Origin: Leptolyngbyaceae cyanobacterium M65_K2018_010
Lineage (GTDB): Bacteria > Cyanobacteriota > Cyanobacteriia > Phormidesmidales > Phormidesmidaceae
Assembly (NCBI GenBank): GCA_015295885.1
Contig: DVEE01000188.1
Span: forward strand, 1-8,297
Reading direction: 5' to 3'
Length of the DNA stretch: 8,297 bases
The position numbers and the translations under genes are program-made. How positions within the stretch are numbered: position 1 is the first letter of the stretch; each line of letters begins with the position of its first letter. Shown here piece after piece: positions 1-5,956 of this stretch. Below the pieces are notes generated by a model that had not been told where the DNA came from, made no database searches, and was given only the letters and a program-made list of their open reading frames with translations.

Positions 1-957
1 GACTGGGCCTTCCTCGTGATGGTCATCGGCTCTTGCCTGATTGCCACCTTTGGCCTGCTCAGCAACAGTGCCGCCGTGATCATTGGGGCCATGTTAATCG
101 CCCCGCTGATGCTGCCCATTCGCGGTACCGCCTTTGGCATCCTGGATGCCAATAAGCGCCTTATTCGCAGGGGTTTGGTGTCCCTCGTCGTGGGCACCCT
201 GCTGTCAGTGGCCATGGCCTGGGGAATTGGCCAGCTCACCGGGATAGCCAGCTTCGGCAGCGAGGTCACCGCTCGCACCCAGCCGAATCTGCTCGATCTA
301 GGGGTAGCCATTGCCGCTGGGGGACTAGCCGGGTTTGCCGCCGTCGATAAGAAACTATCCAGTTCCTTTGCCGGGGTGGCGATCGCCGTGGCTCTAATGC
401 CACCCATCTGCGTAGTTGGGCTGTGGTTATCCCGAGGCGAATGGTATTTTGCCTTGGGCGCTACCCTGCTGTATCTGACCAACCTGTTTGGCATCACCCT
501 GGCCAGCATGGTGGCCTTTGTTGCCAAGGGCTATGCTCCCTTCCAGCAGGCCCGGCGCCCCATCATCATCACCCTATTCTTCACCACCCTATTGCTTTTG
601 CCACTGGGGGCTAGCACGGCCCAGATGGTGCGTCAAAATCAGCTCGAAACCAGTCTAAAAACCGTCTTACTCGATAGAACCCTGACCTTTCAACGGTTAA
701 CCCTGGTGGATATGGCGGTCAACTGGCTAGCCACTCCACCCGAGGTGTTTTTAACCGTGCGCTCCGCCGAGCCCATTTCACCCAGGGAGGTAGAACTGCT
801 TGAAAAGTTCCTGGAGAGGGAAATGGGGCGTCCTTTCAAACTCCACTTTTTCGTCAGTCCCGTGGAGCATGTCACCCGCGAGGGCGTGGTCACCCAGCCT
901 ACCTCCTCAATCTGGCCCGGCACGCCACACCCCAGCCTGGAGTGGCAGGGTAATTAA
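1..957 (+). CDS. DUF389 family membrane protein, 3' part
   Basis: The reading frame is open from base 1 to a TAA at 955-957, giving 318 residues with no start in view, so the gene is cut by the left edge. The ATG and GTG near base 16 fall inside the first membrane segment and are not the true start. Seven hydrophobic stretches lie at about residues 3-20, 22-40, 57-78, 97-115, 121-141, 148-176 and 187-205. The segment with LLSNSAAVIIGAMLIAPLM is typical of DUF389 (the TIGR00341/TIGR00271 'uncharacterized hydrophobic domain' group). A soluble tail of about 110 residues follows the last membrane segment. No transport substrate or reaction is established for the family, so none is claimed. The gene converges on cpcF with 34 nt between the stop codons and is probably unrelated to the phycocyanin operon. 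Confidence 0.85.
   Translation, partial: DWAFLVMVIGSCLIATFGLLSNSAAVIIGAMLIAPLMLPIRGTAFGILDANKRLIRRGLVSLVVGTLLSVAMAWGIGQLTGIASFGSEVTARTQPNLLDLGVAIAAGGLAGFAAVDKKLSSSFAGVAIAVALMPPICVVGLWLSRGEWYFALGATLLYLTNLFGITLASMVAFVAKGYAPFQQARRPIIITLFFTTLLLLPLGASTAQMVRQNQLETSLKTVLLDRTLTFQRLTLVDMAVNWLATPPEVFLTVRSAEPISPREVELLEKFLEREMGRPFKLHFFVSPVEHVTREGVVTQPTSSIWPGTPHPSLEWQGN
379..386. repeat. HIP1 palindrome
   Basis: This is a GCGATCGC octamer, the highly iterated palindrome of many cyanobacterial genomes. It lies inside the DUF389 gene and is one of six copies in the window. Confidence 0.9.
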
Positions 958-991
958 CGTTGAGGGCAAAATCTCTATCAATGGCAACCCC

Positions 992-1645
992 CTAGAGTTG
1001 CCGCAGAACCTCAAAGGCTAACCAGGCCCTAGCTTGTACCGCGGGCGTTTCTTCGGCCGTCAGCATGGCCTGGAGGTGGTGGGCGATCGCCTCAACGGTT
1101 GCTCGATTTGTTGATTTCAGTCGGGCCAGGGCTAAGGTTTCTAAACCTACGACAGCCGCATAGCGTACCACCCACTCCGGATCCTGAGTACTTTGGCGGA
1201 GTACTTGTAAAGCCTGACTCTGGGCAGGCAAGACCTGATCAGCCGCTAGCCACTCCCAGTTTAGGTTGCCCAGCCCCCGCACGGCGGCTCGCCGCACACT
1301 CAGGGCAAAATCCCCCGCCGCGGTTTCCAGCAATACGGGCAAGGCGAGAGGATCACCGATTAATGCCAACGCCCGAATCGCCCAAGCCCGAGCGCCATAG
1401 TTATAACCATCCAGTTGGTCCAGTAGGGCTGGCACCGCCGGGCGACCCAAAGTGACCAGGCCATCGACGGCGGCGACGGCGGCTCCCGGATTGTTGTAGC
1501 CCAGCACCGCAATTAGAGTAGGAATTGCCTCGGGGTGCTGAGCGGCCGCCAGGTGACGCACTGCCATCACCATGGCCGCCTTAGAATCGGCGGTCTCCAC
1601 AGCTTCAATCAGTTCAGCTAGATTGACGATACCCGTCCCTAACAC
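992..1645 (-). CDS. cpcF: Phycocyanobilin lyase subunit CpcF
   Basis: The 217-residue protein is built of HEAT-like helical repeats. It carries CpcF-type segments such as LGYNNPGAAVAAVDGLV (about residues 48-64) and GARAWAIRALALIGDP (about 84-99). In the known family, CpcF pairs with CpcE to form the lyase that joins phycocyanobilin to Cys84 of the phycocyanin alpha subunit. The start is GTG at 1645-1643, preceded by AGAGG with a 6-nt spacer. No in-frame ATG gives the family N-terminus. It begins 9 nt after the cpcE stop and in the same reading frame, so translation is probably coupled. The length is normal for the family. No cpcG follows; the next gene is the convergent DUF389 gene. Confidence 0.93.
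   Translation of the reverse strand: MLGTGIVNLAELIEAVETADSKAAMVMAVRHLAAAQHPEAIPTLIAVLGYNNPGAAVAAVDGLVTLGRPAVPALLDQLDGYNYGARAWAIRALALIGDPLALPVLLETAAGDFALSVRRAAVRGLGNLNWEWLAADQVLPAQSQALQVLRQSTQDPEWVVRYAAVVGLETLALARLKSTNRATVEAIAHHLQAMLTAEETPAVQARAWLAFEVLRQL
1083..1090. repeat. HIP1 palindrome
   Basis: This GCGATCGC octamer lies inside cpcF. Confidence 0.9.
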
Positions 1646-1654
1646 CCCAAACCT

Positions 1655-2488
1655 CTAGAGCAATTCATCCATCAGTGCCAGCACCTGCCGTGCCTCCGAA
1701 GAAAGCCCACCCTGGGGAAAGCCAGTACGATGTAGGTGAGTTTCTAAAATTCCCTGCAGGGCAATCAGCTTCAAGCTATTCTCGGCCAGAGTCGCCGCAA
1801 TGGGTTGGGCGGCGGGCAGATAGCCAATCGCTCCCAAATCCATCATGGCCGAGCGTCGTAGTTGCAGGTTGGGCGCCTGGAGACGTTCTACAAGCTGTTG
1901 GCCGTAGGCGGCATCGCCCGTGAGTTGGTAGAGGGCGCGGGCAGCAGCATTCTGGACCTGAGCGATTTCGTGATCCAGAAAGGGTTGAATCTCAGCTACC
2001 GCCTCCCGGGCTCCCAGACTACCCAGGGCCTCTAGCACGGCATTGTAGGGTTGTACCAAATGGGGTTTACCAGGCACAGGCACCGCCGCCGCCACTCCCC
2101 CCGCCAGCAGCGATCGCAACGGTTGAATCGCTCGCGGGTCACCCAATTGTTCCAGGGCCTGGGCGGCCGCTTCCCGCACATAGTAGTCGGGGCAGGTCAG
2201 ACATTGAATCAACGGGGGAACCGCCTGGCGGTCGCCCAGCTTACCGAGCGCGCGGGCGGCATTGCGACGCAGGGGATAGCCTCCATCGGGAGCCCGATCC
2301 ACCTCATCGCCTAGGGCCCCAATCAAAGCCTCTATGACCACCGGCGTACTGACCCGAAACCGACCGAGCCACCAGGCCGCGTAGTAGCGCAAACTACTAT
2401 CAGCGGTTTGGTTCAGATTGGCCAGGGCCTGATCGACTGTCAGACTCTCTCCCTGGTTCTCCGCCAGGGTGGATGCCTTGCTGCCCAT
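1655..2488 (-). CDS. cpcE: Phycocyanobilin lyase subunit CpcE
   Basis: The 277-residue protein has tandem HEAT/PBS-lyase repeats from about residue 32 onward. Examples are RRNAARALGKLGDRQAVPPL (about 74-93), VREAAAQALEQLGDPRAIQPL (104-124) and QNAAARALYQLTG (179-191). The early motif LRYYAAWWLGRF is characteristic of CpcE. By family knowledge it forms a heterodimer with CpcF and attaches phycocyanobilin to alpha-Cys84 in the cytoplasm. The ATG lies 7 nt after the cpcD stop. The only Shine-Dalgarno-like stretch is a weak AGGTAG that overlaps that stop, so translation probably depends on coupling to cpcD. The gene ends with TAG and cpcF starts 9 nt later in the same frame, so a single amber codon and three spacer codons separate the two lyase subunits. 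Confidence 0.95.
   Translation of the reverse strand: MGSKASTLAENQGESLTVDQALANLNQTADSSLRYYAAWWLGRFRVSTPVVIEALIGALGDEVDRAPDGGYPLRRNAARALGKLGDRQAVPPLIQCLTCPDYYVREAAAQALEQLGDPRAIQPLRSLLAGGVAAAVPVPGKPHLVQPYNAVLEALGSLGAREAVAEIQPFLDHEIAQVQNAAARALYQLTGDAAYGQQLVERLQAPNLQLRRSAMMDLGAIGYLPAAQPIAATLAENSLKLIALQGILETHLHRTGFPQGGLSSEARQVLALMDELL
2110..2117. repeat. HIP1 palindrome
   Basis: This GCGATCGC octamer lies inside cpcE. Confidence 0.9.
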
Positions 2489-2495
2489 GGACTAC

Positions 2496-2747
2496 CTAGC
2501 TTTTGCGGCTACCATTGGCCGAAAGGGGCTGAATGCTAACAATTTTGCCCCCCATGCGGGTAATTCGCTGCATTTCTTCATTCATGCGGTTGTAGGGGAC
2601 TTTAATAAAAACGCTACCACTACTGCGAATGGGGTAGTTGTTGCGATCGGTTTCATCGTTTTGGCGCAGCCCTTCCACCTCGTAGAGAAAAATGCGATTT
2701 CCCGAGGGCGAGGCCGTTTGGCTACCAAAGGCGTTTTGAGCGAGCAT
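2496..2747 (-). CDS. cpcD: Small phycobilisome rod-capping linker CpcD
   Basis: The 83-residue protein consists almost entirely of one CpcD-like linker domain (about residues 17-75). It carries the family core NRIFLYEVEGLRQ, SSGSVFIKVPYNRMNEEMQRI and GGKIVSIQPL. CpcD sits at the core-distal end of phycocyanin rods and limits their length. The same domain forms the C-terminus of both CpcC proteins encoded just upstream. The ATG at 2747-2745 has an AGGAG site 11 nt away, and this site is partly inside a 14-bp perfect palindrome (2761-2774) that could restrict ribosome access. cpcE follows after 7 nt. Size and sequence are normal for the family. Confidence 0.96.
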   Translation of the reverse strand: MLAQNAFGSQTASPSGNRIFLYEVEGLRQNDETDRNNYPIRSSGSVFIKVPYNRMNEEMQRITRMGGKIVSIQPLSANGSRKS

Positions 2748-2760
2748 AACGCGAAATTCT

Positions 2761-2774
2761 CCTAAACGTTTAGG
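2761..2774 (-). promoter_or_regulatory. Palindrome overlapping the cpcD ribosome binding site
   Basis: CCTAAACGTTTAGG is a perfect 14-bp palindrome. In the minus-strand RNA it can fold into a 5-bp stem with an ACGU loop. The 3' arm contains the AGG of the cpcD Shine-Dalgarno sequence (AGGAG, 2763-2759). The symmetry and overlap are seen directly; a role in lowering cpcD translation is inferred. A protein-binding operator is a less likely alternative this deep inside an operon. Confidence 0.5.
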
Positions 2775-2806
2775 GTAGTTGATGATGGGATAACCCCCTG
2801 GTCTGA

Positions 2807-2838
2807 GTAGAGACGCCGTTCATTACCGACGCCTCTAC
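2807..2838 (-). other. Intercistronic stem-loop between cpcC1 and cpcD
   Basis: GTAGAGGCGTCG (2838-2827) pairs with CGGCGTCTCTAC (2818-2807) around an 8-nt loop. This gives a 12-bp stem in the transcript with two G-U pairs. No U-tract follows, so it is not a standard intrinsic terminator. A role as a 3' stabilising or RNA-processing structure is inferred. Confidence 0.65.
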
Positions 2839-2862
2839 GGAGATTAGGGGTAAGGATCAGTC

Positions 2863-3738
2863 CTACAGGCTGGCGGGAGTAACACTGGTTACCCGACCGC
2901 CCAGCTTGTTGATCTGCTGGAGCTTGGCAGACAGTTGTTCGTAGGGCACCAGGTAGGCCGTATTGACCCGACGTACCTTGGGGTAACGGGGCAGATTGGC
3001 TCCCATCACTTCCACCCGATAGACCCGACCCGCCTGGCTGCCGTAGGGGGTAGACCCACCCAAAGCCTTTTGGGGGGTGGACGTCTTGTTCGCCTGAGCG
3101 GACCACCCGGCAATGGCACTGGTCGGACTGACGATGGAAGAGGAGCTATTACGGCCCAACTCCCCGGCTAGGCGAGACTGGCGACCCGCGGCCTGGGAGC
3201 GATCGCTGGTGGCGTAGCCCCGATAGAGTTGGAACATGCGGGTAAAGCCCACCGATCGTTGCCCGGCCTGATAGACAAAGCTACGGTAGTAGGGCACCAC
3301 ATTATCGCCGAAGTTAGCTTGATACTCTTCGCTGTCGATAAAGGAATCCACATCGGCATCGTAGCCTTCGTTTTCATAGCGATCGAGGTGTTCGATCACT
3401 TCCGACTCATCGTAGACGGCCCGCCCCAACAAATGCTTGGTGTGCAGCTCAATCACGCGGGTTTGAAAGTTACCGTAGAAGAACTTTTCCTTGTACAACT
3501 CGGACTTGGCCACGGCCCGCACGAACTCGCGCACGTTGATGTAACCATTCTTCAGCAATGACTCGGCGCTAGTCAACCGCTCGGAGTTCATCAAATAGTC
3601 ATTGCCCAACAATTGACGGTATACGGCCCGGATCACAATCTCCGCGTCGTCAGGAGCCCAGTTTGCCCGCAGTTCAACCGGGGCAGTTTCAGTAAAGGCA
3701 GCGGTTCCCAACCGGGAAGCTGCGGTGGTAATTGGCAC
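2863..3738 (-). CDS. cpcC1: Phycobilisome rod linker polypeptide CpcC1 (phycocyanin-associated)
   Basis: The 291-residue protein has an N-terminal phycobilisome linker domain (about residues 18-150; KHLLGRAVYDESEV at 101-114, FGDNVVPYYR at 143-152). A Ser/Thr/Gly-rich hinge (about 196-235) leads to a C-terminal CpcD-like domain (about 238-286; RVYRVEV, AYLVPYEQLSAKLQQINKLGG). It joins phycocyanin hexamers within rods. I choose the GTG at 3738-3736 because an AAGGAGG lies 8 nt before it and the family N-terminus (x-ITTAASRLG) begins exactly there. The in-frame ATG at 3774 would add 12 residues that read through the Shine-Dalgarno sequence. Features such as FQTRVIEL and the 291-aa length, as I recall for Synechocystis CpcC1, point to the CpcC1 type; the C1/C2 naming is by similarity. 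A terminator-like hairpin precedes it. Confidence 0.94.
   Translation of the reverse strand: MPITTAASRLGTAAFTETAPVELRANWAPDDAEIVIRAVYRQLLGNDYLMNSERLTSAESLLKNGYINVREFVRAVAKSELYKEKFFYGNFQTRVIELHTKHLLGRAVYDESEVIEHLDRYENEGYDADVDSFIDSEEYQANFGDNVVPYYRSFVYQAGQRSVGFTRMFQLYRGYATSDRSQAAGRQSRLAGELGRNSSSSIVSPTSAIAGWSAQANKTSTPQKALGGSTPYGSQAGRVYRVEVMGANLPRYPKVRRVNTAYLVPYEQLSAKLQQINKLGGRVTSVTPASL
3199..3206. repeat. HIP1 palindrome in cpcC1
   Basis: This GCGATCGC octamer falls in the codons for the Ser-Asp-Arg of the GYATSDRSQ motif. The cpcC2 copy at 4149-4156 occupies the equivalent codons. Confidence 0.9.
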
Positions 3739-3779
3739 AGGTCTATCCTCCTTAATAAACAGGATGCTCAACACAGCAG

Positions 3780-3834
3780 AAAAAAAACGGCCAGCCAGGA
3801 AAGCCCCCTTGCCTAGGGAAAAGGACTTTCCTGG
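3780..3834 (-). terminator. Terminator-like hairpin with U8 between cpcC2 and cpcC1
   Basis: CCAGGAAAG (3834-3826) pairs perfectly with CTTTCCTGG (3803-3795). Seven further inner pairs, three of them G-U, extend the stem to 16 bp around an 8-nt loop. A run of eight T (3787-3780, minus strand) follows after a 7-nt spacer, CTGGCCG. A canonical terminator has the U-tract directly at the stem base, so this one is probably leaky. It would act as an attenuator that lowers cpcC1 and downstream expression. It is oriented only for minus-strand transcription. Confidence 0.55.
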
Positions 3835-3845
3835 TGATTCAGCGC

Positions 3846-3860
3846 AGTAGCCAGGCTACT
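3846..3860 (-). other. Short hairpin after the cpcC2 stop
   Basis: AGTAGCC and GGCTACT are perfect 7-nt inverted arms separated by one base, so the RNA would close with five or six pairs. It lies 9 nt after the cpcC2 stop and 11 nt before the larger terminator-like stem. It has no U-tract of its own. A tandem 3' structure that protects the upstream message is a possible role. Confidence 0.5.
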
Positions 3861-3869
3861 TGCCCAGGC

Positions 3870-4688
3870 CTAGGCTAGGTCAACGTTGGTGACTCGGCCA
3901 CCACTACGGTTAATTTGCTGCAACCGCTGGGAGAGTTGCTCGTAGGGCACCAAAAACTCGGTGCTGGTACGCCGAACCTGGGGCGCGCCGGGGCGGGCGG
4001 CCTGGGCCACCCGCACTCGATAGAGCTTGCCACGCTCACCACCCACCACGCCGACAATGGCGGGACCCGTGCTACCACTGGCCACTGGGGAAGCGGAATT
4101 ACGGGCAATCTCCGTCACCAACCGGGCCCGAACACCACTGCGCTGGGTGCGATCGCTGGTACCATAACCTCGATAGAGCTGGAAAAAGCGCGGAAACCCA
4201 ACGGTTTTTTGATTCCGCTGGGTTAGATGGCCCCGATAGTAAGGCACCACATTGTCGCCAAAGCTATCGCGGTATTCCTGGGAATCAATGTAGGAGTTGA
4301 TCTCCGCAGCGTATCCTTGGTGGTTATAGAGGTCGGTGTGATAGGCGACTTCATCCTGGTCGTAGGGAGCTCGCCCGAGCAGATGTTTAAAGTTCAGTTC
4401 AATAAAGCGATTTTGCGGTCCACTCGAGAAGAACTTATCTCGATACAGCTCCGACAGGGCTAGGGCGCGCACAAAGTCACGCACCGAAATCTCTCCCTGT
4501 CTCAATAATGACTCGGCGCTGGTATTCCGCTCGCTGGCCATAATGTACTGGTTACCAAAGACCTGGCGGTAGGCGGCTCGAATCACCGCTTCCACGTCTC
4601 CCTCGGCCCAGTGGGGTCTGAGCTCTACCCGCATCGACTCATCGTAGGGCGCAACGCCAAGGCGTCCCGCCGCAGTCGTCACTGCCAT
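3870..4688 (-). CDS. cpcC2: Phycobilisome rod linker polypeptide CpcC2 (phycocyanin-associated)
   Basis: The 272-residue protein has an N-terminal linker domain (about residues 18-150; IELNFKHLLGRAPYD at 96-110, FGDNVVPYYRG at 143-153). A short hinge follows, then a C-terminal CpcD-like domain (about 219-268; KLYRVRV, EFLVPYEQLSQRLQQINRSGG). It links phycocyanin hexamers in the rod. The PQNRFIELN and QRNQKTVGF motifs and the length (273 aa in Synechocystis, from memory) match the CpcC2 type, which is also the cpcA-proximal linker there. The ATG at 4688 has AAGGAGG 5 nt upstream. An in-frame ATG at 4736 would add 16 residues across that Shine-Dalgarno sequence and is rejected. The protein is clearly paralogous to CpcC1 next door. 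A 101-nt gap with competing hairpins separates it from cpcA. Confidence 0.94.
   Translation of the reverse strand: MAVTTAAGRLGVAPYDESMRVELRPHWAEGDVEAVIRAAYRQVFGNQYIMASERNTSAESLLRQGEISVRDFVRALALSELYRDKFFSSGPQNRFIELNFKHLLGRAPYDQDEVAYHTDLYNHQGYAAEINSYIDSQEYRDSFGDNVVPYYRGHLTQRNQKTVGFPRFFQLYRGYGTSDRTQRSGVRARLVTEIARNSASPVASGSTGPAIVGVVGGERGKLYRVRVAQAARPGAPQVRRTSTEFLVPYEQLSQRLQQINRSGGRVTNVDLA
4149..4156. repeat. HIP1 palindrome in cpcC2
   Basis: This GCGATCGC octamer lies in the Ser-Asp-Arg codons of the GYGTSDRTQ motif, homologous to the copy in cpcC1. Confidence 0.9.
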
Positions 4689-4721
4689 GGTTGCCTCCTT
4701 GGGCTCAAATAGATACAACAA

Positions 4722-4780
4722 TGCCCGGAGCAACAAACAATCGCTAACTATCCGCTAACAACTGTCTGCCCCTCCGGGCA
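4722..4780 (-). other. Alternative hairpins between cpcA and cpcC2
   Basis: TGCCCGGAG (4780-4772) is perfectly complementary to CTCCGGGCA (4730-4722) across a 41-nt loop. The 5' arm can instead fold locally as TGCCC-GGAG-GGGCA (4780-4767), a 5-bp stem with a four-base loop. The two folds share bases and exclude each other. The long loop contains two copies of GTTAGCG 11 nt apart. No U-tract follows. Its place 9 nt after the cpcA stop suggests it sets the 3' end or stability of a cpcBA message; this is inferred. Confidence 0.55.
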
Positions 4781-4789
4781 ATCGCCAAA

Positions 4790-5278
4790 CTAGCTTAGAG
4801 CGTTGATGGCGTAGTCGATGTAGGAGTTGGCTTCAGAAGCAGCATCACCAGACAGACCGTGGTTAGCCCGGATGTACTTCAGGGCTTCAACGTACCAGCT
4901 GGGAGACAGTTCGAAGGTGCTGTTGATTTCATCCAGACCAGCAATCAGGTACTCATCCATAGGACCAGTTCCACCAGCCACACAGCAGTAGGTCACCATG
5001 CGCAGGTAGTAGCCGATGTCGCGAGCACACTTGGCTTTGCCCCGCTCGTCAGCGGCGTAGTTAGCCCCCTGCATTTGGGTGGTGTAGGGGAACTTGTTAT
5101 ACACCGCTTGAGCCGCGCCGCTGATCAGAGAATCGGCCTTGTTAGTCAAGGCACGGGCAGCTTCGAGGCCAGAGGTAGCTTGACGCAGACGGCCAAAGGC
5201 AACTTGCAGCTCAGAAGCACTCAGGAAACGGCCTTGAGAATCCGCAGTAGCCACTGCTTCAGTCAAAGGGGTTTTCAT
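4790..5278 (-). CDS. cpcA: C-phycocyanin alpha subunit CpcA
   Basis: At 162 residues this is the exact family length. It is a globin-like phycobiliprotein that pairs with CpcB into the alpha-beta monomer of the rod hexamers. The chromophore site is Cys84 in KAKCARDIGYYLRM, where the CpcE/CpcF lyase encoded downstream attaches phycocyanobilin. Other family signatures are NKFPYTTQMQG (61-71), GGTGPMDEYLIAGLDEIN and the C-terminal ANSYIDYAINALS. Cys98 and Cys99 are adjacent; as I recall, many homologues have Cys-Leu here. The ATG is preceded by AAGGAGA with a 9-nt spacer. cpcB lies 95 nt upstream, and that gap holds two stem-loops. Confidence 0.98.
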   Translation of the reverse strand: MKTPLTEAVATADSQGRFLSASELQVAFGRLRQATSGLEAARALTNKADSLISGAAQAVYNKFPYTTQMQGANYAADERGKAKCARDIGYYLRMVTYCCVAGGTGPMDEYLIAGLDEINSTFELSPSWYVEALKYIRANHGLSGDAASEANSYIDYAINALS

Positions 5279-5328
5279 ACCGAAGGTTCTCCTTAATTGT
5301 TTTCACAGCAAATGAATACACACATGGG

Positions 5329-5353
5329 GATGACACTGATTTCAGTGCCCATC
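5329..5353 (-). other. Second stem-loop between cpcB and cpcA
   Basis: CACTGA and TCAGTG (5347-5342 and 5339-5334) form a tight stem. Outer arms GATG and CATC (5353-5350 and 5332-5329) extend it past a small internal loop, making up to nine pairs around an AAAU loop. It directly abuts the hairpin at the cpcB stop. There is no U-tract. Confidence 0.6.
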
Positions 5354-5375
5354 AGGTTCAATTAGGGCTGAACCT
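5354..5375 (-). other. Stem-loop at the cpcB stop codon
   Basis: AGGTTCA (5375-5369) and TGAACCT (5360-5354) are perfect 7-bp arms around an 8-nt loop. The 5' arm includes the AG of the cpcB TAG stop, so terminating ribosomes would melt it. It forms a tandem pair with the stem at 5329-5353. An effect on mRNA stability or on cpcA initiation is inferred. Confidence 0.55.
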
Positions 5376-5892
5376 AAGCAACAGCGGCCGCCGCCAGATC
5401 AAAGTAGCTGGCGATTTCAGCCATCAGTGAGCTGCAGTCACCTTGGGTAATTCCCGCGGGGTCGTTGGCGATGGCGATGGCAGAAGCCTTCATTTTTTCA
5501 ACGCCAGCGGCCACAGAAGCACCGGGGACGCCCAGAGCCGCATAGGTTTCCCGCAGGCCATTGAGGCAGCGATCGTTGAGAACACTAGCGTCACCGGTAA
5601 AGGTAGCGTAGGTCACATAGCGCAGGATAATTTCCATGTCGCGTAGGCAAGCTGCCATGCGACGGTTGGTGTAAGCATTGCCGCCAGGAGCAATCAACTG
5701 AGGTTGCTCGGCAAACAGAGCGCGAGCAGCGTCAGATACGATCTTGGAAGCGCTACCGGTCATGCGGTTAACCGCGTCGATCCGCTTCAGACCATCGGCG
5801 GTTACACGACTCAGAGCATCCAGCTGATCGCTAGACAGAAAATCTCCCCGTGCATCAGCCTGAGAAACAACCTTAGTGTATGCGTCAAACAT
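5374..5892 (-). CDS. cpcB: C-phycocyanin beta subunit CpcB
   Basis: At 172 residues from the ATG at 5892 this is the exact family length. Both chromophore cysteines are present: Cys82 in AACLRDMEIILRYVTYA and Cys153 in GDCSSL. Asn72 in APGGNAYTNRR is the position that is gamma-N-methylated in phycobiliprotein beta subunits. Cys109 in DRCLNGLRETY is also conserved. The protein pairs with CpcA in rod hexamers. The lyases for its own cysteines (CpcS/U and CpcT types) are not in this window. The start is set by AGGAGA with a 9-nt spacer and by the family N-terminus MFDAYTKVV. The frame stays open for 22 codons upstream to a TTG, but that extension runs across the Shine-Dalgarno sequence. This is the first gene of the operon. 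Confidence 0.98.
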   Translation of the reverse strand: MFDAYTKVVSQADARGDFLSSDQLDALSRVTADGLKRIDAVNRMTGSASKIVSDAARALFAEQPQLIAPGGNAYTNRRMAACLRDMEIILRYVTYATFTGDASVLNDRCLNGLRETYAALGVPGASVAAGVEKMKASAIAIANDPAGITQGDCSSLMAEIASYFDLAAAAVA

Positions 5893-5956
5893 CGACTCAA
5901 ATCTCCTAATTTTTTGTCGCTGAGTTTGCTTGAAATGGTCAGATGACCAAATTGCC

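Noticed and set aside
924..946. Hairpin GCCAC/GTGGC near the end of the DUF389 gene as its terminator
   Set aside because: The stem is short, has a mismatch, lies inside the coding region and is not followed by a U-tract.
2762..3106. Minus-strand 114-aa open frame overlapping cpcC1
   Set aside because: It is an alternative frame of the 3' end of cpcC1 and its downstream gap, with no domain or ribosome binding site.
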